A stretch of DNA of 64,000 nucleotides from Lasiodiplodia sp. COLG20 (GCA_009801085.1 VNWV01000001.1:3100001-3164000), one strand, 5' to 3'; shown: positions 23,581 to 36,100, numbered from the stretch's first letter. The notes: generated by a model from the sequence alone, not told the origin. A program made the numbers and translations.

Positions 23581-23975
23581 CTACTTGACCGCCACCTCCT
23601 CGAAATCAAACACCCACAGCAAAGTCGTAACAGCCAACGACAGCTCCACCAACGCCATGTCCTCGCCAGGGCAGCTGTAATGCCCAAATCTGAACGGATT
23701 GGACACTACACACTTGTGCTGTAGCCCGTCCTGTTCACACTTTGTCTCCCTCCCGGCATGATAACCACCGCTCCATCGCGAATTTATGCGGCAGTTCTGA
23801 GTACCTGGCGCGCTTGTGAATGCTGTAGATGACCATCTTGATGTTGATGCCTACCAGCAGCGCCTTGTCGTCTACTATGCACTTATCGCGCCTTACCTCG
23901 CGGGACGGCACACCGCCGACTTGGGCGATGACACGTATGGCTTCGTCAATATAGATGTGCAGACTGGTACATATG
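23581..23975 (-). pseudogene. Decayed cytochrome P450 C-terminal fragment
   Basis: The minus strand retains the order of P450 C-terminal landmarks. A K-helix ExxR (YIDEAIRVIAQV) lies near 23,955. It is followed by a PERW-like FAMERWL ending at a TGA at 23,735. After a frame change comes the heme-binding loop FRFGHYSCPGEDMALVEL, with the Cys kept but the usual Arg replaced, ending at a TAG at 23,581. The I-helix and the whole N-terminal half are not found upstream. It is therefore a truncated, frameshifted relic. A missed intron could explain the frame change but not the missing N-terminus. Confidence 0.75.
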
Positions 23976-24772
23976 GTCAGGACGGTTCCGCAGCGGATCA
24001 GCACGCGCAAGATGAAGGCGGCGCGGTTGGCGTTTGGGTGGTGGCGTGCTCGCCATGGTTGTGGCGGCGGTGGTGGAAAGCCATGGATCGCGCGGTTGCC
24101 GTTTTGGGCAGTGCTGCCTGGCATAGTAACAAAACAGATGGCGAAAAAGCAAAAGGCAAAAACCTAGCGGCACACTCCCCGAAATCGAACCTTGAACCTG
24201 ATGCGGCTCTCGGCAGCGGTGCGTAAGCATATAGGAAACCCTCACAAATCTGCTAAGTGGTTTTTTACCTTTCGGTACCTTTCGGTGACAAGAGAAGCTC
24301 GCTGTTTGGCTTATATACCCCACGTAAATCACCCACCAGTACATGACGGCCATAGAAATACAAAATGCTGCAGGTAGCCCAGCACCGTTCGGCCGATCGT
24401 TGGGCCCGCCTCATAGTGTGCTCTTTGTGAATCGCCTATGCTGCCTTACAGTGTGTTCATTTCTGAGATGCCAGCGCCCAATAAAATCACGTTGCTGGCT
24501 TTGACCATAGTTCCGAATGCACTTCGGCGAGAACGGACTCACGTAAGTGCTAGCAGGCCGTTCGGGCAAAGCGTGTTTTAGTAATTTCTGAAGCGACTAA
24601 TGAGCGTATTTAATGCACAACAATCCCTCGCACGTATGCCCCCCGTTCAGAAAACGTCAACCATCAAAGACCACAACTCAACAAAGAACGCTGCCCGAGA
24701 ACCACTTCTTCAGCGTCCAACTGGTTCGAAAACAGCAGTAAAGCTGCCTTCTACCATCCACACAGTATGTTT
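23976..24772. other. Intergenic, no gene seen
   Basis: Upstream side of the P450 relic and 3' flank of the small secreted protein gene. I could not recognise further P450 sequence here. Confidence 0.5.
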
Positions 24773-25182
24773 TCAATTACACCAGCCCCAATCCAAGTCG
24801 GCCTCGTCTCCACTATCCTTGTAGTTGTCCTAAATACAGAAGACGCATTAGCATTCATTCGGCCATCGGCATGGAATAAATAAGCAAAGTCACTTACCCT
24901 GCCACCATTCTTCTTGCCATAACATTCGTCAATGACACCCTGAAACCTGTCATAGCATGACTTCTGGTCATGGTAGTGGCCAGAGACACTGATCTTGGAT
25001 CTTCCCTTGCTATAAGAGCCGCCGGTCTTCCACCTATCCGAACCGCAATAATCCTCCCGGTATTTGTGTAAGTCGTCCTTGCTATCGCACGACTTGCTCC
25101 CACCCTGATCGTAGCAGCTGTATCCCGAAACGATCGGGGCGAGGACCAGAGTGGCGGTGAGGATGGTGAGCTCGAGACGCAT
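24773..25182 (-). CDS. Small six-cysteine secreted protein (effector-like)
   Basis: Exons 25182-24898 and 24829-24773 give a 113-residue protein. It has a clear signal peptide (MRLELTILTATLVLAPIVSG) and a mature part of about 93 residues with six cysteines in the contexts SCYD, SCDS, YCGS, SCYD, ECYG and WCN. That is enough for three disulfides. The middle is basic and Gly/Ser-rich, while the C-terminus, supplied by exon 2, is acidic and ends GWCN. A TATATAAA on the minus strand at 25276-25283 lies about 95 bp upstream of the ATG. Size, signal and cysteine content fit a secreted effector or antimicrobial-type peptide. I do not recognise a named family, so function is not assigned. Confidence 0.8.
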
Positions 25183-28024
25183 GGTCGCTGAGATAGTGTT
25201 CAAGGTTATGTAGCTTTGATAGAGTGGATGAAGCTGTTGATCTGTATCTCGTGTTTCGCTGCCGGACTGCGCATGTTTATATATTCGTGCCTCCTCCTTG
25301 ATACGAATGGAGCTCGGGCTGGCCGTCAACCCCGCTCCGTTGACGAGCTGCGATCTCTGTATTCCTTCACCAATGATGGTTTGCGGATATCGGCCTTGTT
25401 GATCGCGATGCAAGAGTTACCCCGCTGAACCAGAGTCTCGACCATCTCGACCGTTCGGCAATCAATCTCTTCAACCTGTAGATGGCGGAACCCTACATCC
25501 TGCCACAATGCGGCTGAGAGAGCTGAGATACAAAGCTGAGCAGGATGACTGTGTGCTATATTAGTTTCCTGAAAAAGGCGCACGGAATACCCCTGGGTCG
25601 ACGTGACGCGTGGCACTTTCTTACATCACTCATTGAAGCATTACTGAGATATCAGCTCTCACTTCTATCACAAGTATACATTCATCTATTACTTCTTCTT
25701 GACAATATTGTTCTACTTTAATGTCAATTACTTCGATAGTCTGCATCAATCTCTCAATGTTTGCAACTATTTCCCGATTTGAATTCAAGTGGATTGAGTG
25801 TCTAAACAAACCAGGAAGGTTACTTTGACCGGTAAGTACCCTCCATGCAGAAGAAGGACAATTCAGCTAGAAATTGAATTACGAGGTAATGCGACGGTTG
25901 GCTAGCCTGCGGGGTAGCGCAAACGGTTGCACTCTCTTAACCTAGACTATCTTAGTCGCCACTCTCCCAGCATTTTGGGCTAGCATAGGTTTACTAGCCC
26001 CATCTTCGATCTGCTCTACTAAGGCTTTGCAACCGCGCTTACAATAATTGTTGGGAGTAATTGGCCCGCCTACCTGCCGGCTTCCGCTTCGGTCATTGTC
26101 CGTCATTTTTATTATGTAACGCCTCCAACCTGCATGTCAGACTTACATCTACCATAGAAAGTTCCCGTTCAAGCTTTCTTGCCAAGGGCGATCTTCCGGC
26201 GCGGCATTAGAGATCAGCAAGGTCTAGGGCTTTGGCGCGGGATTTTACAGCCAATTCGACGCCACCCAGCTTTGTTATTCGCCCGGAGGACTGAGGATGC
26301 AACTTGGGAAGGTCCCGTGAAACCTTATCGCGCAGAATCAGCCCAACGCTAGGACATTAAAGACCCTGACCGGAGTCTCGATACATACTGCAGGATGGGT
26401 CCGGAGACGGCTCCTGGTTTTGATAATTTCCTGCAAGCTTGAAGTGTCCAGCTACAGTGACACTGGTGAAGAGAAGCCATCTATTCAATGCGGGGTGCGA
26501 TTGACCATAATCCCGACGTTGTCGAAAGCCCAGATAGGTACGGAATCATACCTCGCCCCAGGTTCCCGTACAGCTCGATTTCAACACGCCCAGCAATGCC
26601 ACTCAGAATCAGCCGCACGAGTCAAGTTTGTCCCTAAGCAAGGCAGCCTACAGCCCTTCATGGAGCGGGCTCGATACACTTAATTCTTGACGTTCAAAAC
26701 CGTGGCACAATGTGTCAAAGATGGTGTAGTTGTACTCTACATGCCAAGAGAGCCACAGGTTGCGGTTACAGTTGATGTACAAATATACGAAGGATTCTTG
26801 CTGATCGGCAAAACTTGTTTTTTTGGTCCCCTTGATTCCGGAATACTAGGTGAGCATACCTTCCTGCCACCAAAGAAAAGCTTTTTCGCGGCGGCGAAGT
26901 AGCCTTACTCGGTGTCCCTCACGGCAAGTTCCCCCTCAACTTCACATGCGTGGCCACTGTAGCCATCGCGGCCGCATCCAAACGGCCAGGTAATCAACAG
27001 CCATAGCAATTTCCGCCTCTGATGGTTGGTAAGGATGTGAAGTATCCAAGCAACGCTTGTGGAAGGAAGGAATCAGTCATCGCTGACTGTGCCGCCAACA
27101 CTGCGTCACATATCACAAATCTCAGCTGAAGCCATCCTCAACTTCAGCTGGAACCATTTCCACCCTTTCCGAGCGGGTCGAGAACATCTCTGGCTTTTTG
27201 CCTTTCCTCTTTCCCTCTTGAAGCTCTACTTAAAATGATAATTCATTGGCTACCAAACGTTTTATCTGGCTTTGTCTCGCCTCCATGCCTCTTTCTGTGC
27301 CCTCACATTCCTCAACCGAATACCACTCGGACGGGATCAGCGAGAATATTGTGGCGCGCGGGATGGCTGACACAAGCTTTTTGACACGACGATCAGTCGC
27401 GCCTGCAGCGCTGGCTGGATCCCGGGGCTGCCGCTGGCGCGTTGCTTAGCTTTCGGCCTCCGGACGTCTCCGAGACTTGCGTTTGTCGGAGCTTCTGACA
27501 GGCGAACTTATTGAGGTGATTTCTGGGGAGCCGGCTGGCGGCATTAGCATGAATCAGAGACCTTTGGCTTTGCTTGCTACTTGTGACGTCGCATGCATGT
27601 ACTCAAATAGCCCTTTGTTATTGCGACGCTCCATCCATCATGCTCATCTCGAGGCTGCACGAGAGCCTTTAAGGTGGTAAGAGGCAACAGGGCGGGTGGA
27701 AAATAGAAGTGACTAGACGCTTCTTGATATTATGTGGACGAAGGAAATAATGGAAACGTTTGAGTAGCCAGACGGCGGGAGGCGGAAAGATGAGAGTAAC
27801 TTCAAGGTGAGTGGGGAGTTACAACAGTAGTGTACTGTCGGCTGACCGCCATGCCAACGAAAGAGAAGGCGGTGGGAGTGCAACGGCCGGTGGGTGCCTA
27901 CTCTACGTCATTCCATGCCACTGTTATCTGAAAGCGCGTTTTCACGGCGAGAGATGGCTGGTACAGTAAACAGAATACAATGTATGTCAACTATGACCAA
28001 CCATAGTATCCGCCGTAGCAATGG
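25183..28024. other. Gene desert, no gene seen
   Basis: About 2.8 kb, with AT-rich and moderate-GC patches. Only short frames without domain-like sequence are present. No tRNA-like cloverleaf or transposon end was recognised. Confidence 0.5.
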
Positions 28025-28690
28025 CTCATCCCGCCCGGGCTTTTGTGTCGAGCAACCCTGACTCGATTTTTTAACCCCCGCCGAAGCGGTGATCCCGCCC
28101 ACCCAGGCTTTGATTATGGAGCAGCCCTGACTCCAGAGCTTCCACTCTTCCTCAAACCCCTATTGGAACAAGCGACAACCCAGAAGATTACCACCAAGCC
28201 AAAGACGTCCACGCATTGCTGTCGATGGAGCGCTCCAGCTCGCCGCTCCCGGCCCTTGCCTTCGGAGGTACAGATCACCGACCCGAGTTGCCGAGCCATC
28301 GTGCCGACCCTGTGAGGCGCAGTGCCGCAGGTTGAGGCTCAAGGCGCCCATGGCTATGGCGGTCCGGGGCGGGTCCTCCAGTCCGAATTCCAGACACCAG
28401 TGTCGTACGAGAGTTGCTCGACCATTAAGCTGACCCTATGAGGACGCTGCGCCGCAGGTTGAGAGCCGTGGCAAAATGGACCGAGTAGTTTCCTGCAGAG
28501 CTGCAAGCGCTGATTCCCGCATCGATGTCCTACTGGAGTTGCCCGTCCAGCCCTGTGAGGAGCCAGAGGGTAGTTTCCAGGGCGTTCTGACCTACCGGAG
28601 TTGCCCAGCGATTGAGCCGACCCTATGAGGCGCTGTGCCGCAGGTTGAGAGCTTGCAGAACAGCTGGGTAGTTTCCGGCATGGCACCAAT
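28025..28690. repeat. Imperfect tandem repeats of about 125 bp
   Basis: Units starting with GTTGC begin at 28287, 28413, 28538 and 28600. Three of them share GACCCTRTGAGG and GCCGCAGGTTGAG with the same internal spacing. The first two are about 126 and 125 bp; the third is a shortened unit of about 62 bp. A more diverged pair built on ATCCCGCCC and CCCTGACTC lies at 28025-28140. No long frame follows the repeats, so it looks like a degenerate minisatellite or repeat-element fragment. Confidence 0.65.
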
Positions 28691-29155
28691 GTCGAGGAAG
28701 GCTCGGGTAGGATGCACACGACTCCAAATGACGCTGTCGCCTCGCCCTGCCAGGCTTGCTTCTTCAGCGGCGATAGGCAGTCACTTGGGCGCGCTACGGC
28801 GGCTCGGTCGGCGAGTGATCTGTTCAAAAGTCAGCAATAATGATTATGACGTAGGAAGAAGAGCGAGCTTGGGCGCTTGGGGGGCTCAAGTAGGCTCTTG
28901 CTGGAGTTGCAGCGAATAGCGCAAGGAGATCATGAAACTTACTTCAAGTGGAAGCTGAAGAGGAAAAAATGAGAGTCGCGCAAATTTTGTCTATAGGTAT
29001 GCCTGGGCTGGAGGCCCGTGCGCAACGCCAGGCAGCAGGCCGCTGCGCGGGCGATCGGGAGGAGTGACGTCAGTGACCGTTGCTCGGGAAACCTTTCGCA
29101 AACGACTCTGTTGCGGCGGAGCACCCGCATAGCCATCCAATTTATCATTTGAACC
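28691..29155. other. Intergenic, no gene seen
   Basis: Flank between the repeat patch and the gene starting at 29156; it probably contains that gene's promoter. No convincing reading frame. Confidence 0.5.
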
Positions 29156-29793
29156 ATGGACTCCGCCACCGTGCGCTCATGGCTGAGTGATCTCAGTCCT
29201 TCTGTTGCCAGCGACGACGCCGCATCTATGCACCCAAACGAAACACCACACCCACATCCTCACGAGGCAGCAGATTCTCAAATCCCGCTTTCGCGAGCGT
29301 TAACCGCCGAACCTTCATACATGGCCGAGTCTGAACGCAATGTCGGCTTCCACGGCCGCTTAGTTGACGGCTTTTGTGACATCAAGTTAAACAAAGGTTT
29401 TCGCATCATTCTCCCCACGGACTTCCAAGATGGCGAGCTGCACGAGACGATGGACAAGCTTCTATACAATATCATCGATATATCGAAGGGCCACGGGATA
29501 GTTCCAGCACCAGTAAAGGTACGTGGCTGTGTCTTGGACTGTTTGATGTGGATTTTCCTTGCTTCCAACACACTCAAGCCTTCGATGGATCAGCTCCATT
29601 GGAGAACGAAGAACCAGTCTGCTCCGGCAACTACACCTCGGCTGAAGTTGGACCCCCGTCCGGGGAGGACCTTTCCGAGTACAAGACGCTCTACAAGATT
29701 GTGAGGAAATTGGAGACCTTGTCCGTGGAAAGGAAGATTGAGCATTTCGGATTCCTTCACGGATTTCGTTCGAAAGACAGAGATATGGATTGA
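29156..29793 (+). CDS. Small hypothetical protein with unresolved intron or frameshift
   Basis: The first part runs from the ATG at 29156 to about 29518 (121 residues, opening MDSATVRSWLSDL). A donor-like GTACGT at 29519 follows. The second part, in another frame, ends at the TGA at 29791-29793 and includes EYKTLYKIVRKLETLS and KIEHFGFLHG. The donor is phase 0, but the best acceptor (CTCAAG, ending 29578) would not restore this frame. Only a weak acceptor (TTGGAG, ending 29604) does, giving about 183 residues. It may use an odd intron or carry a real frameshift. The SWLSDL opening recalls fungal PD-(D/E)XK-nuclease-like proteins, but I do not claim that family. Confidence 0.5.
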
Positions 29794-30278
29794 ATTCCAT
29801 AACTGGACGCAATTGTGGGGCTACTCTTGCGTCCAGACATCCATCTCAGCTACACACTGAAGAGATTTTGGTTCTTTCTATTAGCAGCGAGATAGATTGC
29901 TGGGTTATTTTTGCGAGGGAGCGATGAGCGAGTGAGCAGATGGGAAATTACACCAAACTCTCCATGAGACATCCTAAACATTCGCATTAACTCCGTAGCT
30001 GGGGCACTTGGCGGGCGCCGCTAGCCGCTGCGCCTTCCTCGCCCACTCTGGTGTCTGACGTTCGCCCCTGCCTCATTCGATTATTGGACCCCGCCACCTC
30101 ACCCTCACCTTCGCAGCTCCGCCCAACGCCGTCCTTGTCCTCTCACACCGCATCTCTCGCGCGGTCACCGAAAATCCTTCCTCCGCTGCTTTTTCCCATC
30201 CAGTCTGCGCCGCAACTCCAGCATTGTCGACGCAACGATCCAGAGCCTCATTCTTGCACCAGAGCTCGATTGACAACC
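29794..30278. other. Intergenic; promoter of the BTB-like gene
   Basis: CT-rich sequence runs up to the ATG at 30279, as is usual for fungal core promoters and leaders. The upstream in-frame extension to 30051 is Pro/Ser-rich and looks like translated leader rather than protein. Confidence 0.5.
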
Positions 30279-31490
30279 ATGGCGCCTAAGAAACACAGCA
30301 TGCATCCCATTTCCGACTTTTTTTCCCCCGCAAAGAGGTCCAAGACCGTGAGCGGCTTCCCGCTCTTCGACGATGGCGACGTCGCTATTTGCGTGGGCGA
30401 TCTAGTCATGAAGCTGCATTCCAAGACGCTGCGCGACAACTGCGACTACTTTGCCACGTTCGAGGACCTTCCAAATCGATTTGTTCTCAAGCCCGACATC
30501 GATTCATCCATGGCTTCGTACATGGTTGTGCCTGCCACTTCCTATGACAATGGAGGAATGGATACTCCCGCATCCCGAGTTGCTAATAGCGTCTCGGGTG
30601 ATGATACCCCGAAAGTCGCCCAGAAAGACGCTCTTGCGGCTAACGAGACCGTTTTTCGTCTTCTCTACCGCAAGCCAATCTCGTGCTCTACCTCAGCTTC
30701 CTTCTACTGCGTTACAGCCCTGGCTCGAAAGTACGGATGCATCAACGCAATCAAAGACGACCTCATTACCACTCTGCTCAGAGTCAGCCTCGGCAGTCAG
30801 ATCTTCCGCAACGACCCTGATCTCCTTCTCTACACGGCATATCATCTGCGTGACAAGGCTATCTTTACAGAGGCTTTAGTCCACACAATTGGTCAACGCA
30901 AGTGCGACAGCAAATACCCCCCAGGAAATGTCAAAGGCTTGGTTGCCAAGGGTGTCGCTGAGATGGAGAACAAAGTCGGAAAATGCTGGGAGGCTGCAAT
31001 GCGCTGCTGTACGGCAAGCAGCATCAGGAGCGCACTTTCAGCCACACTGCTTCGTCAATACATCGACAAGCATATCCCGTGTATGCTCGGTAGCCCGCTG
31101 CGCACCGAAGTCTACCAAGCCCTGGGAGCCCTGTACCGCATGGAAGACGCCAAGCCCATGGTAGATTTCGACCTCATCTCCGAGGCGAACACCCTCTACC
31201 GCGCTCTCGATACCGCTAACGATAGCATACTCGAAGCTGATCTCCACGGTTATTGTGACTACGAGGAACATCGTGACACGGAATATTGCCTCGCCAAAGG
31301 TTTGGAGGTTGTCGTGTCGCATGAGAACGTGGTAATGGAATTGGAACGTATGTGGAAGGCGATCAAGGAAGTCATCAAGCCTCTTTTTGAGGGCGACCGC
31401 AACGTCGGCTACTTCACATGTTTCAAGTTCCAGGGATCCTTCCCGTGGGAGGGCCAGATTGGTGGCTCTGAAAATGCTATCATCGCATAG
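30279..31490 (+). CDS. BTB/POZ-like domain protein
   Basis: An intronless 403-residue protein. The Met at 30279 is chosen because its sequence opens with a basic nuclear-localisation-like segment (PAKRSKT) and the upstream extension is low complexity. The stretch around residues 35-60 (DVAICVGDLVMKLHSKTLRD, then YFATFEDLP) fits the start of a fungal BTB domain (V-x-F-x-V-H-x-x-L-L). It is followed by an insert and a helical region with repeated Cys/His. Such proteins usually mediate dimerisation or adapt substrates to cullin-3 ligases. The BTB call rests on a short motif; the partner and function are unknown. Confidence 0.65.
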   Translation: MAPKKHSMHPISDFFSPAKRSKTVSGFPLFDDGDVAICVGDLVMKLHSKTLRDNCDYFATFEDLPNRFVLKPDIDSSMASYMVVPATSYDNGGMDTPASRVANSVSGDDTPKVAQKDALAANETVFRLLYRKPISCSTSASFYCVTALARKYGCINAIKDDLITTLLRVSLGSQIFRNDPDLLLYTAYHLRDKAIFTEALVHTIGQRKCDSKYPPGNVKGLVAKGVAEMENKVGKCWEAAMRCCTASSIRSALSATLLRQYIDKHIPCMLGSPLRTEVYQALGALYRMEDAKPMVDFDLISEANTLYRALDTANDSILEADLHGYCDYEEHRDTEYCLAKGLEVVVSHENVVMELERMWKAIKEVIKPLFEGDRNVGYFTCFKFQGSFPWEGQIGGSENAIIA

Positions 31491-33157
31491 ATGTTCTACT
31501 CCCACTGACAGCAGATAGCCATGCTGTTATGGCCGATATTTCTTGCTTACGTTGCTCAAGGCTACAAAATTCCAGGGAAAAAAAAAGTCTGTGAGGGACT
31601 AATGTTTCATTGCTGGGGTTTCTTACGAGGGGCTGCGTCAAGATCGCTTGTTGTGATATATTATCTCTCCATGTATGTATTCTGGCTATGGCAAGGAGTG
31701 CATAAATAGCTTTTCTATTTAAAGACCACAAGAGATTCTGTGGACATCTCAACTACAACGAAATGAATCAAATAGGGTGATGTAATCCCGTCCGTGATCC
31801 AGGGTATCTGCAACTCTGTTGCAGCGTTCATTCATGGACATCCAGTTATACGATGGCTCGGGTTAAATCCTACAACTACTAAGACTCATGTGGGGCTTGA
31901 TCAATTCCATGACTGTGTCTGCCTGGCGAACTCCATGACTGAAGTCGGATTTTGATACACAAAAGTAGATTTCAGGCTGGACGCTGCTGGCATCTCCCAT
32001 TGACTAAAGAAGTCCGCAAAATTCAAGGCGAGTGAAATGAAAAGCCGTGTGGTGGAATGCGCTGGGAAGTAGTTCGGAAGTGACAGGCCGGCGCACTGTG
32101 CATCAATCGCATTTGCGATGATGACTACCACGTTTGGAAGGATTTCAGCCAGCGTCGCATTGACCTGCAATGACCCTTATGTCGCACCAAGTGTGAACTC
32201 ATTGGATTATTGCGCAAAGAAACATCGATTGATGCAGGCCACTTCAAATAGGTCTCGAAGAGTCACAATGAAAGAAGCATCATCATGCGACATATGGTAC
32301 AATGAACGCAATATTGTAGTATGAGCTGAGTAGGAGCCCCATAACGCGCTATGGGCCAGTCGACGACAATATTTCGGATCTCGTGTAAAGCCTTGGCGGC
32401 CAGCGTCCGACGCAGGATTTAGCAATTTGTAAGGTCTATAGGATGATCTTAAGCATCCAATGCGGAGCACCCCAGTCGAGGCCTTGAGCTATTGATTGGA
32501 TGTCGTTGGACATGGACTTGAAAAATGGAAAATAGGGTAGAGAATTCATTTTTAGAATGTTGTGTTAGGCTTGAAGGAATGAGCTGGATCAGAGTCCGCC
32601 ACGATTGCCCATGATTGTCTACTTGATGAGGTATTACATTTCTACGGAGTTAGATCGTCAGTAATACTGTCTTCCTCATGAATGCACAATACTTTCAGAT
32701 CTTTTGCTGTCAGTGCACTTGGTGGTGCATCAAAAACGAAAAATGAGAGAAGCCATTCTATCTAATTTCCCTATATACCTGCGCCTTGAATGAAGTATGA
32801 AAAGGAATTCCTTCCCCTCGAGGAGCAAATTAAAGGAGCTAAAAAGATGGAAGGGAGAATAGTGTCAGCCGCCAATGCAAAGCGCCTTTGAATCCGACTA
32901 AAAAGATTCCGGGTAGTTGAAAGGACTTTTAGAGAGGAGCAACTTTTCCGTCGGTCCTGCCAATTGGAACTTGTGAATATTTGGAGAGACTGGGTGCAGA
33001 TCTGATAAATCAAGAACTCCTGATGTGAATAAGGCTGTCCTTCATAGGTCGTTTGTGCTTGCTTTTCCTAGATCGTAGGCAATGGTGTGTATGTGAAGAA
33101 ATCAAGTTCAACCGGGGGCACCGTAGTATGGCGACGCCAGCAGTGCAAATGAGTGGA
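31491..33157. other. Convergent intergenic region, no gene seen
   Basis: About 1.7 kb, mostly AT-rich, between the 3' ends of the BTB-like gene and the leftward GTPase gene. No domain-bearing reading frame or structured RNA was recognised. Confidence 0.55.
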
Positions 33158-36100
33158 TCAGCTGGTAAGCTCGCCGCTCTCTGCGTATTCACGGCATCTC
33201 TTCACATGCTGGCTTATCTCCCCGGTGAGGATTTCCCTCCAATGAGGAATCTTAGCACGGAGCGTCTCCCGGAGCTGCTTTACCTCAGTTGTATCTGCTC
33301 CTTCCGTCATGAAGCCATGCGCGAATGTTTGGTTGAAGTTTTTAAAGACGTTGGTGACTTCTTGGGTAAACTTCTTCTCATGTCGTTGAATGACCTTCTG
33401 CGCATCCTTTTTGGCCAGGTCAAACATTTCCGAGAAGGGATCACGGACTTTGTGCGATATTTTGCTCCTCAGAGCCTCGGCGCGGTCTGCGTGAGAGCCT
33501 TTTCCTGTAAAATGTGTCAGTGTCATACTGCCATTTGCCGTAACGAAAATGGGGAGTACAAACCGGACATTCGACTGCAGTCGTCGTATGTCTTCTCCAG
33601 GCTTCTCACAAAGTAGGACTCCTCCATATCTTGAGTATCGGTGATTCTCTCTTTGACGTCGATGAGATCCCTTTGAAGCTTCTCCACTCTTGCTTTGCAA
33701 CTTTCTTCAAGAAGCTCTTGCTGCCTTTCAAGTTCCAGAACAAACAGGTTCATCGAGGTTGTCGACGAGCGATCGGCACCTGAGAATGGTTAGTTAAACA
33801 ATATTATGGTGAAACACTTGGCATACCATGAATCTCTGAGATCAGTTTGGTGATCTTTGCAACCAATTTGGCCGTAATGTTCTCCGACAAATCTCCCATG
33901 GCATCCTCCCAGCCATTCGTCTCCTCATCGATATCTTGAACGAGGAGCTCCAGCATTTCCTCATTCCAATCACGTCTTCCGACCGTTTCTGTGCGCCAGT
34001 TGCCCCTGTGGATGCAAAAGGTCTTGTAGGTCGAGTTATGCCAATACGACCATTTCGTAAGTTTTTCTGTCGCGTATGTAGCGTACGCGGCTTTGTTGGT
34101 CTTGATGATAGTAATTCCCGGGAGGATAGCTTCATCAAAGAACTTTTTGAAGAACTTCCTGACGTCTCCTGCTACAGTTTCCGATGCTGAAAGGAGGATC
34201 TTGTGGAGTTCCTCACGGCCATCTATCTTGGTCTGTGAACAGGTGATATCGAGATGGTTCAGGAGCGACGGTAGCACGTTTTCGTGGTGGTGTTCAAAAG
34301 CTTTGAACTTTCTCAATGCTGGAAGCACGTAGAGGAAGGCTCGTAGTGCTGGAATGTTGGTGTTATTGATGTCCACCATAGGGGGCTGCCCATTGTTGTT
34401 TGTGCACTTCGCATACATCAGATTGGAAACGCAAAAGACAGGCAGCTCAACTGGGTCATTCGTCCAGTCGGAATAATTCCGACGAATACTTCGGGTAGTG
34501 TCCTCGTTTCGCATCTTAACGCAGTATACGAAAAGGTTTTCCTCAAGAAGTTTCTTACGTGACCTTGTTGATGAAGTAGATTAGCGCATACGGAAAAAGG
34601 CGAAAAACGTAATGGAGGTGAAGCTTACTCGAGTTCGGATTGCCTATCTAACAGAGTGATGAGGAGGTCATTGTCCTGACGGACATGACCTTCTTTCAAC
34701 TCACTGGTGATTTTCTGGTGTTTCACCGATGCGGCATCTAACTGCTCTCGTAGAGTTGTCAAGTTCATTTCATCGACAGTATCCGCCGTATTGATCTTGT
34801 CGTCAAGGGATGTGCGGCTCATATCTACGGACTAAACAAAGTCAGCAAACAAATCCAAGTGAGGAAGAGATAAAACAGTCCAGACTTACATCTGAGTGGG
34901 TAGCAATCAGCAAAGTACTGGCTCTGTGCTTGCGGCGGAACGCATCGCGCAGATACGTTCGGACGTTATCGTCAGTCTGGAGACGGTTGCTCGTGGCTAC
35001 AACTCCGATGAAGTCAACGTCGTTCAGGTAGCGCATCGCGGTCCGTACTCGAAACTGGTTGGTATCTTGTGTTCCAGGAAGATCAACCAGAATAATGTCG
35101 TCTGAAAGGATTGGTCGGCCGTAAAATACTCTGTAAAACATACGTCAATCCTGCTATCTTAAAGTGGAATGGAAAAGGTAAAAGCATAAAGGCAAGGCAA
35201 AGGAAAGGGCTTGGTGATGAGGAATACCTTGCGACATCGACTAATGGCCAAGGGGAGGGAATCGAACTATCATGTCGAGTATACCGGCTCATCTGAGCGT
35301 GTAGCTTCTGAGGAGTATCTGCGGCGATGGATATCTTCCCTGAAACAATCTCGAAGTCGTTCAGTAACTCCTCCGTCCAGTTAGTCAACTTCAAGATCAG
35401 TCCCTCATAATTCTCGCGCTTCGAGGTGGAGACGAATTTCTTGATTGAACCGGGGTCTTGGCATTCATCACGATCACGGAAGAGCGAGAAAAGCCCTTGG
35501 ATGGCCGTCTCGGAAGCCTTTTCTTCTTGTTCAAAGCGATCGTCCTCGAGCTGCCCGCTCGAATGATCAGATGTGGATGCACATTCGACCCACTCTTTCA
35601 AGATTTTCAACCGGGCATCGGCTGTGTGAAATAGAATTTCGGCTTCGCATGCATTTCTCTGGTTGACACGCGGTTTGTGGTACTCATGCACAACCGAGGT
35701 GCATGCTTTGCCAGCGTCACCTTGTGGCGCCAGATTGGGGACACCAAGCAACGAGTTGATGACGCTGGACTTGCCTTGCAGAGAGTCAGCGTAGAGTACT
35801 GAAGAGGGATACGTTAAACTCACCAACACCAGAATCGCCCCTCAGACCGAGTTTCACCCCAGTTGTGGCTTTGGGTGACATGGCGGCTGCTGCCTTGTTC
35901 CTGATGTCCTTGACGAAATCAATGTCACCATGTGTGACCGAGCTCTGATCGATGATAGAAATAATTTCTGCGGGAATGTTGCGCGCAGCCCGTTCAGCTT
36001 TCTTGAAACTCGGATGGTCAATTTCTTTCTTTCGCGGCGGCTCTTTGCCAAAGGAGTATGGCTTGATGTCATCATCATCCTCGCGACTGATGAGATGGTA

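Noticed and set aside
24178..24195. Second T-loop-like word (AATCGAACC)
   Set aside because: No cloverleaf on either strand.
28025..28690. CRISPR-like array
   Set aside because: Units are long, diverged and adjacent rather than short identical repeats with unique spacers, and the genome is eukaryotic.
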